Shown piece after piece: positions 37,746 to 49,442 of a DNA stretch of 64,000 nucleotides. How positions within the stretch are numbered: position 1 is the first letter of the stretch; every line of letters begins with the position of its first letter. The position numbers and the translations under genes are program-made. The notes below the pieces were generated by a model that saw nothing but the letters and a program-made list of their open reading frames with translations, had not been told where the DNA came from and did no database searches. This DNA is from Ananas comosus (lineage: Eukaryota; Streptophyta; Magnoliopsida; Poales; Bromeliaceae), in contig NC_033621.1 of the NCBI RefSeq assembly GCF_001540865.1, forward strand, positions 24,713,134 through 24,777,133, in the 5' to 3' direction.

Positions 37746-37967
37746 CCCACGTGCAACCACGAGTTCTGCAACATTTGCTCCTGCTTGACTTTGACCACTG
37801 GCAGAAGGCGGTGGGGGAGAGCTGTTGTCATTCTCAGCTTTGGATGGAGATATTAAGAAGACTGAACCGAAATCCATGACTCAAAAATCAGCTTGCCCAG
37901 CAGGACCATCGGAGTTGAATCCATCCAACAGGCTTACCTTCCTAGAATACTCCACTGACACATTCAC

Positions 37968-39632
37968 CTGAAAAATAAAAATGAAAGATCTCCTACTAAA
38001 GATTCTTCTACCATAAGGACCTGAGGCCAATTTTAACTGCTCCAAGATACTTCACTTTGTTACCCAAACGCAAACAGTACATTGTGCGAGAAACCGCAAG
38101 CATCAAAAAATAAAATAGATTTAAATTAAAAGAGCACAGTGCAATCACCCAAAACTAATCGACTCCTAGAGAAAGGGGAAAAAAAGTGGGATTGGAGGGT
38201 GAACAATAAGTAACTCTCTACTGACCTACAGCTGCTACTTGTACATTTTGAATTCTCAGGTATTTAATACATAAATAAGGTTCCCCACAAAACCTTCACT
38301 ACCTAGTTTGTTAAACAGAGATAGTGATGCCAATCGTTGTACTTTGATATTTTCAACTCTCTCCCTGAAGCCAAAGGTCCGATACATCAGCTACTTTGCT
38401 CAATAAGGAAAAAATCCTGAGAAAAAAATAAGGCCCCAATGTCAGCAAAAAGACCAAATACGTAACTATAAGTTTTAGTGTGAATGAAATTAAATGGCTG
38501 AAGTGATTAAAACTAGCTCAAATATCATATCCCCTGATTACAAAATTTGTTGTACCACAGGATACTGAGCAAAAAACATTCCTACTTTCATCGTCAATCA
38601 GTAGATAAGGAAGCTAAAAGATATTACAAACAGGCTACCTCATCATTTTACCGACCGCCAAAAGTAAAATATGTTGATGGTTTCTGCAATCAACGTTTAG
38701 AACTAAGAAGTTACCAAAAATAAATGATGAAATATCCTTCTTATTGCCTGTAGCTACGTAAGTGCAGAAAATGCCACACACCTATTATTAGTTCCATTTG
38801 GGTAGTGCTATGTTCCAATCTCCAATGAATAAATGCTGCCGTAAATTATTTGTTAGGCCATTTGAATGAGGGAAAAGAATATGCCGTCCCACATTTGGTT
38901 CCAGCAAAATGAAACTTATTACATAGAGAAGCAAAAACGTTTAGCTAAACAGAGAAGTATGCAAATATCATAATGAGGAAGATTTCTCCCGACACTAGAA
39001 ATAGGAAGATTTCCCCCGACTGGTATGTTAGTAAACTTAAAATAGAAGTCCCAAATTCACTAAAAGCATGCCACAACAGTATCTCTGAGTGTAGAATCAT
39101 GCCAACTAATAACTCTACTGAGTGAGATGACTTAAAACTAGGTTGTAGATGGCCTAACATAGGCATTTTATGTTATTTTCCATTCAAAATTGCATGAACG
39201 TATAATTAACAAGTGTAGAGCAGGCGTGCATATCGCAACATCTTGTTCCAACTTTGGAAGGTACTAAAATTCTTATGCTGCCAAGGGAAGGTGTAAATAG
39301 CGAATTCTCTTTGCATGCATCCTAGTTCCAATAAGACATATTTTACCCAGGACATGCCAAACTAAGCTGAGCGTTGTTATATTCTGATAGAAATTTGACA
39401 AATTGAATTTCTCGAAACTCTACAATGTTAAATCTACTCCAATATGAAATGGAGATATAAATGTAAGATTATACACTTTGAAATATAAGCGTTCTCCCAA
39501 ATATCAAGTATTCCATGTATTCTTTTGACCTCCTACATATCGAGAGGTAAATGCTTACTAAGGTTGCATAGGAAATAAAAGCAGCTGAGACAAGGAAAGA
39601 AAGAGCCTTTACCTCAGATCCTGCACCGCAGT
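37968..39632. other. Spacer between TSN pseudogene and SET-domain gene
   Basis: No further Tudor-SN exons could be recognised here. The stretch is AT-rich and without supportable genes. The last ~100 bp are presumably the 3' untranslated region of the SET gene. Confidence 0.5.
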
Positions 39633-40895
39633 TCACTCATCAAGCATATCTCCATTGCCGCCCCCACCGAGTTCCTCTTCTTCCTTCCTCAACCGCCCAC
39701 ACACATTGCATTCCAATACATTCGACAGCGTACCATCTGCTGACGGCGGCAGAGGAGCCAACGTCCCCCCACAATTCTCCCTATCACAAAGGAACCTCAC
39801 GAAGAAGTAGGCATGAGGGAAATCCCCGTCCCAGTCCCCGTCCTCGTCCTCCCCTTCTTCTTCCGCCTCCATCTCTTCCCCATCCTCCTCTGCTCCTTCG
39901 CCCTCCTCCATCCTCTCCTCTTCACCGCCGTCCTCATCATCGTCTTGGTCGCGGTCGTTCTCCTTCCACTGGCTCTCCACTCGGCACCGATCGCACTCGC
40001 ACCGGAATCCGTAGTCCTCCAGCAGCCGCGTCTGCCTCTCCTTGTAGCTCCAGTTGGCGGGGAAGTAGCTGATGCACACCTCCCTCCCTTGGGGGATCTC
40101 GTGCAGCGCCCTGACGGTCAAATCGGCGTTCCGGTCGCCGGGCCCGTCGACGTAGTCGAAGCGGCAGGCGTTGGGGAGGCAGTCGTGGTTGAAGAAGGCG
40201 GCGTCGGGGTAGATCCCGTAGGCGCGGACTCCCCGGGTGGGCGCGGGGCCGGGGGCGGGGGCGGCGGCGGAGGGCTCCATGAGGGCGAAGGCGTTGGTCT
40301 TGTCCCTGGCGAGGAGGGCGGCGGTGAGGTCGGGGGAGAAGGAGCCGGGGAGGAGGTCGCGGGGGAGATGGAGGGAGGAGAGGAGGAGGGAGTGGAGGGC
40401 TAGGGCTTCGGGCGGGGCGGAGGCGGAGGCGGAGGCGGAGGCGGAGGAGGAGAGGGAGAGGAGGCGGAGGAGGGAGGGGGAGGGGAGGGAGTAGGCGGAG
40501 AGGAGGAAGAGGAGGGAGGGGATGAGGTCGGGGGAGAGGGAGGAGGAGGCCTTGGAGAGGAGGGGGAGGGCGCGGCAGAGGAGGACGGGGTGGGAGTGGG
40601 AGTGGGAGTGGGAGCAGCAGCAGCAGGGGCAGAAGAAGGCGAGGGAGCAGGAGGGGCAGCGGAGAGGAGGAGGAGAAAGGGGTAGGGAGCGGAAGCAGCG
40701 GGAGCAGTAGGAGGAGAGGGCGGCGAGGGAGGAGGGGTAGAGGAGGAGCGGCGAGTCTGCCAGCACCACCTCGCCCGGAAGGATGCGCCGGCTCGCCACC
40801 AGGGCCCGCCCCCGCCCGGCGACTTCGCTAACGCGGACCAGAGGAGAACAGGGAGACGGCGACGCTGAGGACGATGACGCCGCCGCACCCGCCAT
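39633..40895 (-). CDS. ASHR2: SMYD-like SET-domain protein, ASHR2-like
   Basis: Putative protein-lysine methyltransferase of 420 residues in one exon, very GC-rich at its 5' end. It starts MAGAAAS at 40895; an in-frame TTG five codons earlier is not a credible start. SET segment I (GRGRALVASR, 27-36) is followed by a MYND-like Cys cluster (about 64-108, CSRC ... CPSC ... FFCPCC). The SAM-binding and catalytic NHDCLPNACRFDY lies at 236-248 and GREVCISYF at 270-278. The post-SET cysteines CECDRC are at 299-304. The split-SET layout with a MYND-like insert matches Arabidopsis ASHR2 (398 residues). A long acidic stretch (about 312-360) and a C-terminal CDRENCGGT/CNVCG zinc pair follow. Low-complexity Ser/Ala and Pro runs lengthen the insert. 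Substrate is unknown. All key SET residues are present. Confidence 0.87.
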   Translation of the reverse strand: MAGAAASSSSASPSPCSPLVRVSEVAGRGRALVASRRILPGEVVLADSPLLLYPSSLAALSSYCSRCFRSLPLSPPPLRCPSCSLAFFCPCCCCSHSHSHSHPVLLCRALPLLSKASSSLSPDLIPSLLFLLSAYSLPSPSLLRLLSLSSSASASASASAPPEALALHSLLLSSLHLPRDLLPGSFSPDLTAALLARDKTNAFALMEPSAAAPAPGPAPTRGVRAYGIYPDAAFFNHDCLPNACRFDYVDGPGDRNADLTVRALHEIPQGREVCISYFPANWSYKERQTRLLEDYGFRCECDRCRVESQWKENDRDQDDDEDGGEEERMEEGEGAEEDGEEMEAEEEGEDEDGDWDGDFPHAYFFVRFLCDRENCGGTLAPLPPSADGTLSNVLECNVCGRLRKEEEELGGGGNGDMLDE

Positions 40896-41208
40896 GCTTG
40901 CTGCTTGCAACTGCTTCTACCGCCGCCGCAGCTGCCAGGTAAGGAGAGGGAGAGACGAGAGAGATCTTCTCCACCTCGTTGCTTAATAAATTTGTTTACA
41001 CAAGATAGTCCTTTTACATTGCCCGTACTTGGAGTTAGACCTGCGAGTACAATCCAACCGAGTTATTTTCGGGCCGTTTGGATCAAACCCAACATAATAT
41101 GGACTTTTTAGATTTTGCAGTCCAGTCAAAGTCGAATCTAAATTGATCGGAAGCCCAAGCCCAAACCCAATCTACATTGTTGCCCATGTTTATATATTTA
41201 TTGTACAT

Positions 41209-41242
<34 letters not shown>

Positions 41243-43125
41243 TTGGACTGGGCTACTATTAGTAGCAAAATTCCATTGTTGCTACCAGTTTTTTAGCCTT
41301 TGGATCAATTCTTTTCATTATTTCTAACCATTGGATTAAATACTATAACCCAGTGGGGACCACTCAACCCTAGGGGGACCACTCAACTCTAACCGACTAA
41401 TATCATCCTGACTCTACAATTTTTCATCAAAGGGTTAAAAAAATTTGATAGCAAAAAGAGCGCTTTACTATTAATAGTATCCCAACCTAATTCTATATAT
41501 AAGGTGCAGGAAGTGTCCAATTTGAGTCTAATCTTAGGGGTCCAGAATTTCCAGGGTGTGGAAAAAATATTGCATTGTGAAAAAAAAATAATAATAAATT
41601 AATTAAAGAATAGTGATCCATGGTGGACCAGGTCCAATGAATAATTTTGAAGTAGACTCGGAAAAAGTACAGTAATATGATAGGAAAGGCACCTGGGAAG
41701 GCACCCTACCTAGATGGGGATTAGAGGATTTTACAACATCACACTTATATCACGTCATCAATAACAAATTAATCATATTTCTTCTTTTCAAACAAAAGTA
41801 TAATAAAAATATTTTTTTATAGTTATGATGAAATATATATCTCTAAAAAAAAATATTTGATTGATTTATTACGCCACGTCACTAATATACCCAGCGCATT
41901 CTATAATTTTTTTGGGAACTGAGGGGGAGAGACAAGGATTGTGATGCGTGCGCTAGTGTACAAGATTACGTCGATTTTGTTGTTCGTGCTCGCTCAAACC
42001 CACTCCTCGATTGCGTTCGCATCGCGCCCAGCCCGATCCGAACCAACTCCTTGCGCCTAAGGACAAGACATTTCAATAAATAATATTAATCATTTTCCTT
42101 AACAAAGTAGAGCATACTATCAAAATTTTTAGATAAGATGAATTTCAAAAGATGCATATCAAACTTCGACCCCTTAGCCACGCGTATATATGCAAGGATA
42201 CAAGGGAGAAAAAAACACCAATTGCGCAGATTTTCTGCAGCATCACTTAGGATGGCTATAAGTTTGACCACCAGCAATAAAAATAATATAAAAAAAAGTT
42301 AATCTTATATAGAGTCTTGTTAAAAAATTAAGTAACAGACATATTCTTTGAGCAGTTAGGTTGTCAAATTTGTTCGTAATTAAGCAATGCATGTGTGTAT
42401 GATCTTGCTTATAAATTGGCAACAGACTTTATTCTCGCCTATGCTAGACTGTGTTGCACTTCTCCTAACGTATGTGCCTTCCTTTTGTTATTGTACGATG
42501 CCTCCCCATAATACTTTGAGATAAATTTATCCTAATTATATGCATAGTTCATTAATCTAATAATACGAAGTACCAGTTGTAACCAAATATTTCTAGCTAG
42601 TCAACATCTAGTTGTCCTTAAGACATTTCCAAAATGACCCCGTAAACATTACATGAGAATCAAACTGAGTACAGAATAATCAGAGTACAGTATGACCCAA
42701 AATACTCCTATCACAAATGTGAGGTTCTAAGAATAACAATGTTTATAAATTTAAATTTTTTATTTTTTATTTTTTTTCTCTTCAGAAGCTGCTGATTCCA
42801 ACGCGTCCCGCTCCACTCATTAGGCCTCAAAGCTTTTCCCTAATCATAGAGGGTAAAAGCCTAAGCAATTTGCTCAGCAATTTGTCTAAAATGCTCCTAA
42901 CATGTGACAAATTTCACACTCAAAACTATGGTGACTCTTGGTGCCTTATGGGAGAAACCGGGGGGCAAAACTAGGACAGGGAAATACCATTAACCTTTCT
43001 AGGCACTCCAACGTACAATTCCTGAGTTGTCCCAAACTCCCAATATGTGCCCAAAACAAATAAAAATAATAAATAAAGTCCGCATGAATTGAAATTACTA
43101 AACTACCCCCACAGAACCTGTGTGT
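40896..43125. other. Spacer between SET gene and HIPP gene
   Basis: The first ~90 bp are the SET gene leader. Then come a (TA)n array (about 41213-41238), an inverted-repeat element (41250-41483) and AT-rich sequence with no recognised gene. Confidence 0.5.
41250..41483. mobile_element. Short MITE-like element
   Basis: It begins GGGCTACTATTAGTAG and ends with the imperfect inverse (CTATTAATAGTATCCC). Inside is a directly repeated GGGGACCACTCAACYCTA block (about 41355-41395). It has no coding capacity. No target-site duplication is evident, so the boundaries are tentative. Confidence 0.5.
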
Positions 43126-43130
43126 ATGTA

Positions 43131-43136
43131 TATAAA
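43131..43136 (+). promoter_or_regulatory. TATA box of the HIPP gene
   Basis: TATAAA in TGTATATAAAGCCCC, about 150 bp upstream of the start codon, giving a leader of roughly 120 bp with a CTTCCTCTTC run. Confidence 0.65.
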
Positions 43137-43284
43137 GCCCCAGGATAACAACACCATGTAGCAACCACAACTTGGACTTGGCTATTCTCTCTGTACATGC
43201 TCTGTTCTCAAACTCCTCGCAACAACCCACAAACTAATTAAGCTTCGTCCTCTTCTTCCTCTTCAACATTAACAAGAGAGAGAT

Positions 43285-44285
43285 ATGGCTAAGGAAGAAG
43301 ACCTTAAGGTGAGCTATCGCTCTCTCTTTCTCTCTCTTGATCTCGATGTCGATCTCTTTCGAAACTAATTGTTATCCCTCCGTGCAGAGAGTTGATTTGA
43401 AGGTAACTGTGAACTGTTGCGAGGGGTGCAAGAGAAAGGTGGCGAAAGCAATGAGCATCAAAGGTCTTAATCGTCACCTATGCATTCATTTATTTTTCGT
43501 TCTCTGTAACTTCTTTATCCTGTATTAATTACTGATGCTCGTACTCTGTTTTTGATGCTTTGTTTTTTGCTCTGTTTGATAACTAGAACTCCTATCAATC
43601 TTCAGGTGTGTTGAAAACAGAGATACATCCAACCCTCCCGAAGATCACTGTTATCGGCACCGTCGACACGAAAACACTGATAAGGAAACTGGCGAAGATA
43701 GGAAAGACCGCAGAAATATTACCCGACGAGACCCAGAAGCCAAAGAACGAAGAGAGGAGCTCCGACGACAAAGCAGAGAAAGCCGGCGATAAACAAAAGG
43801 AAAAGGAAGGGAACTGGCCCGAGAAAATGGCTGATGATAGCAAAAGCTATGAAAATAAAGTTGAAAAAAAGAAGGCAGAAAAGGGAAAGAAGGAAACCAA
43901 ACAAGGAAAAGAGTGCTCTGTTTCTGAAGAATCTAAAGTCATGTACCCAACAGTTGTGGCAGCTATTCCGCAGGTTAGTTACGGCGTAAACCGGATTGGT
44001 GTGGTGGAAAGAAGTGTTGATAACAATCCAATGGGGATTAATCAGCAACAGGTGTACGGTCAAATGCAGCCTGTTATGTTTCCCATGCCCTATTATGCGG
44101 CCATGAACGCTTACTCTGCTCCTATGCAGTATGGGTTTCAGTACAACGGGGCTCGTCATGAGCCCCCGGTCTACTGCCCCTTGCCGCCACCACCGCCACC
44201 GCCGCCGCCGCCGATGCAATCGCCAGCTTCAGGGTTCACTGACTTCTTCGATGAGGATAACACTGTTGGGTGTTATGTGATGTGA
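43285..44285 (+). CDS. Heavy-metal-associated isoprenylated plant protein (HIPP)
   Basis: Small metallochaperone-like protein. The HMA fold binds transition metals, and C-terminal prenylation is expected to attach it to membranes or direct it to nuclei. Three exons, 43285-43308, 43388-43463 and 43606-44285, join in phase to 259 residues. The HMA domain spans about 9-72, with the metal-binding CxxC as C19-E-G-C22 (VNCCEGCKRKV). A Lys/Glu-rich charged linker (about 75-140) follows, then a Tyr/Met/Pro-rich region with a run of ten prolines. The protein ends C-Y-V-M, a CaaX prenylation motif (256-259). The exon-2/exon-3 junction within the HMA domain is typical of the family. It is intact. The specific metal and partner are not readable from sequence. 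Confidence 0.93.
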
Positions 44286-45545
44286 GCAAGTAATCCGAAT
44301 CTATTAATTATTGGTGTTTTCTTTTTTTTTTTTTGTTTTCTGTGGGGTTCGGTGCTGGATTTAGTTCAGGGAAGAGGAGATGAGTTGATTTGATTTCAGC
44401 TTTATTTCTTGTTCAAAAATTAAAAAGAGAACTTATCCGTCTCTCTTACACACGCGCATGTGAACAGAAACAACTTATTCATACTGAATACAATTGTGGT
44501 GGGAAAGGAACTGCAGATTACCGATTCAAGTAAAACTGTTCGAAGAAGTTCTTACTTTACTATTTTTCTTCTTATTAAATTAGGTGCGGAAGTATTGCAC
44601 TACAGCTCTAAAAGGAAAGCGTCACATTTACATTTTCATTTTTTTCAAGGTCAACAAAGGTTCATTTCATGTTTACACCATAGTTAGAAAATTTGATCTT
44701 TTAGAAATTCTTAGCAATTGAGTCAGCGAATACATTGGTCTCATAGCTTCACAAACTCTCATTTCTCAGACCTTCGGTGTGAAATTGAGCTTGTGAACTA
44801 ACAACTCCTCAGTCAATCTGTACACTTTCACATAGAATTCTTGTCTAGCACGCCAGCACGTCACAAGCACTCGGCGATCACGAGTTACCAAGGTTGCTAG
44901 GCGAGTTCAAGTGGAACAAACAAGCTCTATTAACTAAAAAATCATTTTCCTTCTCAAATAGACTGAGTTTTGCAAAATACAGTATCTCTATCATGCAACC
45001 ATAATATATACTCGCCATAGACGTTACTTTTCCACTCCTTTATATCCTATTAACTTTGACTTTGCAAATCTAGGAGAGGTCATTCTAGTTTATTAAATTT
45101 AAAATCAAATATTATTCTCTTTTGGCTTTTGCAATCGAGAAAGGGTTGGAGCAATGCTATAAGGTGTGATCACATCAGTATATATAAAAAGCTTTAGAAA
45201 AACATACCGAGGGTGGATTGGAGGAGGAAAATTTTGGCTCAAGCTTTTTGAAGAAGTTGGTGGATGCTTAATGCTTTTTGGAAAGAGCGTGCGGTAGCTG
45301 AAGACCAGTTTTGGGTCCATGCATGGGGAATAAAGTGTAGGGGGGGAGAAAAAAGAAAAGCATTAAAAACCATCTAATCTAAAATCTAATTTTTTGATCA
45401 TGAGCCTTCGAATTCGTACATTGCATGGGCACGGTGGTTACAACACGTGTATTCCCTTTATTCGCGGTCAATGGTCGTCGTAAGACTTCGAATGAAATCT
45501 TAACGGTATTTGTACGAGCCACTGGGAAGCTACAGGAACCCCTTT
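44286..45545. other. Spacer downstream of HIPP
   Basis: 3' untranslated sequence of HIPP (poly-T near 44323-44333), then AT-rich DNA without recognised genes up to the duplicated BTF3 promoter segment. Confidence 0.5.
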
Positions 45546-46300
45546 CAATTTCTAGGGGGCGAATAACTAAAGTAAATGGGGTCCCACCAGACCGGGGCGG
45601 TGGCCCGGCCTGATTTTGGATGGGATGGGCCTGTTTAGGTCAGTTTTTTGGGCCGGACTATTAAACAATCGAATCGAACCCAATCCACCATTTGCTCGAA
45701 TCGTGATGCGGGATCGACGAGTGACGCAGCGCCATTGCCGTACGACGTCCCTTTGTGCCAGATCCACAACAGGAAACATCGAAAGTTTCCAATCTGATAA
45801 CGCCACGAAGACAACGCTCCGTGCTATAAAGTGAACGGGATGTTTCGTCGACCGAAGCGGCAACCCTAGCGCGGCCCCCAAAACCCCATCGTCTCCCTCC
45901 CCGTTCCCCATCTCTTCTCACTCCTCTCTCCGCTTCCCCCCTCTTTCTCTCTCTCGGTTCAATCTATGCGAGCTCCATTTTGTGTTGTTGCATTTCTGCT
46001 TCTCGACATCTATATGTAGAGGCCCTTCTCTTTGGATCTAGTGTTTTTTTTTTTTTTTTGTAATTTTTTTCGTTTGTTTAATAAGCGCAGGGTATATTTT
46101 AGTTTATATCGGCAAAAAAAAGATCTAAGGATCAGTTCGGATTATTGGTTTTTGGTTTTGATTGCTTAGCATTGTATAGCGAGAGGGATTGTTATGTTTT
46201 TTAGAAATATAGGTAGAGTGATTTGACTTTGTGCTTAATAGGAATAGCTTTATTGCTCGTCATATGAGGGTATTTAACTCTCACGTTTGCATCTGTTATG
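45546..46300 (+). repeat. Orphan duplicate of the BTF3 promoter, leader and intron-1 start
   Basis: About 750 bp that aligns collinearly with 48349-49135, with roughly nine in ten bases equal by eye. Shared landmarks: GGTCCCACCAG, the TGGGCC motifs, CGCCATTGCCGTACGACGT, GTGCTATAAAGTGAACGGGA (TATA-like, 45825-45830), GCGCGGCCCCCAAAACCCCA and ATCTATGCGAGCTCCATTTT. Unlike the downstream copy, it lacks the exon-1 donor (the CTCTCAAG|GTAACATT stretch is deleted), and its telo-box is CAACCCTA instead of AAACCCTA. No BTF3 coding exons follow it. Confidence 0.88.
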
Positions 46301-46301
46301 T

Positions 46302-46330
<29 letters not shown>
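46302..46330. repeat. (CTT)n microsatellite at the edge of the duplicate
   Basis: A run of about ten CTT units beginning where similarity to the BTF3 intron ends. Confidence 0.9.
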
Positions 46331-46332
<2 letters not shown>

Positions 46333-48348
46333 TTGTTGTGCATTTAATGGGTTGTATTCGAGGATGAGCAAATATTTTCGATCTTCTGAGGGTGGTGAAC
46401 TTTATTCCACTCATGCGGAATCAATCTTGGAGACCTGAACTGAGAATACCCATCTCAACCCAAAAAAACCAAAAAAAGAAAATCCTTTTTTTTTCCTTTT
46501 ATTTTGGGCCCCGAATTTTTTTGGGTATTTTTGTTTTTTTTTTCGCTGTAGTTTGGTTTCCGATGATGATCAGAGCAAAAACTTTCGTTCTTCCGAGGCA
46601 TTTGCTATGCAATGCGGAGGATTCATGGAGACCTGAACTGAGGAGACCCGATTTAACGCTTTGCTTTTGGAATTTGTTTTTTTTCCTTTATCTTTTCTAA
46701 AAAGGTATAGTTTTTATTTTAATGCTAATTAGCCGATTTGAATCCCAATGAAGATCACTCATATGGATTAAAGTAGTGGGCTGAAATCATGTGATGAATG
46801 GTATGTTCTGATCCTGAGGGATAATTTTATCGCTACATAAAAGAATGATTTTGATCCTTTTTTCTATGCTGAAATATACTTTAGTTAAGAGTCGTTTCAT
46901 TCTCTTCCCTGATGGAGGGATTTACCATTACTCGTTGATTTCTCCCTAGGTTTCTAGTAGCTTTTTTATACTATAATTAAGTGTTGTAGTTGCTTCATTT
47001 CTAGTTTGAACTGAACTTTTATTCTTAGTTTTTCTTCATATGAAGTCTATAAGCTTTTATTCTTCTTCAGTTCACAAGGCTCCCGATGATTGAATCAAAC
47101 ATCATCAGTTTCAGCCTTGTCTGAATACACTATTTGTTGAAATCTAAAGCTTTTCTGAGGGAGCCGCCCCTACTGACTTTTTTAAATGGAAGAACTTCAA
47201 ATATTTCCCCTTGCGGGTCAGCGCTTTCTCGCTTTACTACCTTGTGTTTTGAAATGTATTATTTTAGCATCCTGTGAATTTATTTTTCTCTTTCCATCAG
47301 AATTTTCATTTACTCTCCATTAAAATATATATAAAAAAAATTTCACATATCTTCCTGTGGATTATCAAATATTCACTTTAGTATTCTGTGTTCATATGCT
47401 GATCTTCATTTTGAGCAGATAATTTTACTACTTGCATTACTGGATCTGTACTAGTTGCTTTGCCTGATCGATATTGATTGTTCTCATTTTGAACAAAGTT
47501 TGCACCTATCTGGAAAATTTTGCGTTTTGTGCGGTTCAATGATGGCTATGAAGTGCACAAGAGGCGAAGAGGAGGCCGAAGATTACAGCGCGCACTGGAA
47601 TTGCAAGCGAAAAAGTTGATCTATGCCTGATAGGGTAGGGTGAGTGCCAAGCATCTTGCTATCTATCTCCGAGGACGACGAGGGCCTTTTCTTGTGAATT
47701 CATCTTATGTCTGTCTACTGCATATAGCCTTGTTTCTGATGATAAAACAAGTGCTAGTGTCTGTTCAGTTCTTTTTCTTTTTTGGGTTTTTGGGCAGGTC
47801 TCTGTTCTGGTTGTTAATGATGGTTTCTGAATTTTGTTTGAATTTTGAGATTCGAAGCTATTATTGTGTATTCAGTTTTTTGCACAGCTATACCTTGTGA
47901 AAGAAATGAATAAGCGTGCGGCAGAGTGTTATTCTATGGTGCATTTTTTTCATGATCCCTTTGTAAGGAAGCTGCTTTGGACCAGCCAGTTTTTACTTCT
48001 CTGTTACCGCTTGCATAGTTCAAAATTCTGAGCCGGAAATAAAAGTAAAGCAATTTGGTGCCTCTGAAAGAAAATTGCACGAGTTTGGGAATCTTTACTG
48101 TAATGTGCAGGTGAAATAAACCTTGTAAAAGCTGGCAAATTAAAAAAATAAATTAATCGATCACATCATATGTGTAGCAGGGAACTGCTTGTTCTTGAAG
48201 CAAAAATTTCACATCTGTGTAATATAAAATTTACTATCTGAATTTTAAGAGGTAATACCTTAAAAAACGGCCAGACCCTCGTATGGAAAATTTCATATAT
48301 CTGCCTCTTTCGTTCCTTCAATTTTCATCCATCCACCTTTCCTTACAA
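46331..48348 (+). other. Sequence following the orphan promoter copy; possible small exon
   Basis: No BTF3 exon is present. A short direct repeat (GGAGACCTGAACTGAG at about 46429 and 46627) is visible. A 43-codon open stretch (47499-47627, stop 47628-47630) preceded by an AG acceptor-like site reads FAPIWKILRFVRFNDGYEVH then a basic KRRRGGRRLQRALELQ segment. Its composition looks protein-like, but I do not recognise it and no matching upstream exon was found. Confidence 0.35.
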
Positions 48349-48427
48349 TTTCCAGGGGAAGAATAAATGGGCGGAATTGGGTCCCACCAGGTCGAGGCCT
48401 TGGCCCGGCCCGATTTTGGACGGACTG

Positions 48428-48757
48428 GGCCTGTTCAGGTCTGGGTTCATTGGGCCGGACTTTTAAAAAATCGTGCCGAACCCAATCCACCATTTACTCG
48501 AATCGTGATGCAGGATCGACGGTTGACACTTGACAGCGCCATTGCCGTACGACGTGCCTTTGTACGAGATCCACAACGGGAAACATCGAAAGCTTCCATT
48601 CTAAGAACGCCACGAGGACAAAGCTCCGTGCTATAAAGTGAACGGGATATTTCGTCGAACGAAGCGGAAACCCTAGCGCGGCCCCCAAAACCCCATCGTC
48701 TCCCTCCCCGTTCCTCGTCTCTTCTCACTCCTCTCTCCGCTCTCTCTCGCTCTCAAG
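48428..48757 (+). promoter_or_regulatory. BTF3 promoter and non-coding exon 1
   Basis: Two TGGGCC site II motifs (about 48427 and 48450), TATAAAG at 48632-48638 and a telo-box AAACCCTA at 48668-48675 just after the expected start of transcription. A CT-rich leader follows, ending in CTCTCAAG|GTAACA at 48757/48758. The leader intron runs to 49442, immediately before the ATG. The whole segment is duplicated upstream (45546-46300). Confidence 0.78.
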
Positions 48758-49442
48758 GTAACATTCCCCTCTCTCTCGCTCTCTCTCTCGATTCAATCTA
48801 TGCGAGCTCCATTTTGTGTTGTTACATTTCTGCTTCTCGAGATCTATATATAGAGGCCCTTCTCTTAGGATCTAGGTTTTTCTTCTTCCTTTTTTTTTTT
48901 GTAATTTTTCGTTTATTTAATGAGCACATGCTATTTTCTAGTTTATATCGGCAAAACAAGATCTAAGAATCAGTTCGAATTATTGGTATTTTGTTTTGAT
49001 TGCTTAAGCATTGGATAGCGAGAGGGATTTTTGTGATTTTTAGAAATTTAGGTAGAGTGATTTGACTTTCTGCTTAATAGGAATAGTTTTATAGATTGTC
49101 ATATGACGGTATTTAACTCTCAGCTTTGCATCTTTGAGCAAGCTTTTGCTCTTCAGTGGGACACTCTACTCTTTTTTCTATTTTTTTTATCCTGGAATTG
49201 TGGTGCATTGAGTGTAAAAGCAAGTGGTGGTGACTAGGTTGTAATAGGGCTTTGAAATTTTACCCTGCTTTTGAACATGACAATGATTGATGGAGATGGG
49301 TAGAGCATCGTAATCTAGTTCTGAAGGAAAAGCTTTTTTTGCGTTTTATACAACTATAGTGCTCTTTCTATGTGGCATAAGGATCTCAACAACTCTTAAA
49401 GGCCTTAGATTGATTACTCATTCATCATGTTCTTTCGTGCAG

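Larger units (their letters stand above)
33493..37967 (-). pseudogene. Tudor-SN (TSN) pseudogene, 5'-truncated
   Basis: Degenerate copy of Tudor staphylococcal nuclease, a cytoplasmic RNA-binding and stress-granule protein. Recognisable exons on the minus strand: 37967-37741 (VNVSVEYSRK ... GANVAELVV), the HRDFEERSNYYDALLAAES exon in three copies, about 36800-36640 (LIPKDTWTIAFSFSGVKC), 36345-36155 (IEVETVDRTGTFLGSL), about 35765-35700 (YVEGQVHNGSNTENKQ), about 35607-35420 (VVVTEVLGSANFYVQTVGNQ), 34460-34150 (Tudor domain, FEIVYIDYGNQETVPY), 34145-34075 (SINAAML) and 33687-33493 (RLNIWQYGDVPSDDED ... AGGRR). Disabling lesions: TGA after GQADF, frameshifts after FRTKQLL and in LLEAGLEYDSD, TAA after YLSGAL, TAG after KRTGLE. 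The N-terminal nuclease repeats are absent. Introns are retained, so it arose by DNA duplication rather than retroposition. Confidence 0.88.

Noticed and set aside
39813..40888. Long open frames antisense and out of frame to the SET-domain gene
   Set aside because: They are shadows of a very GC-rich coding exon. Only the minus-strand frame has the SET motifs.
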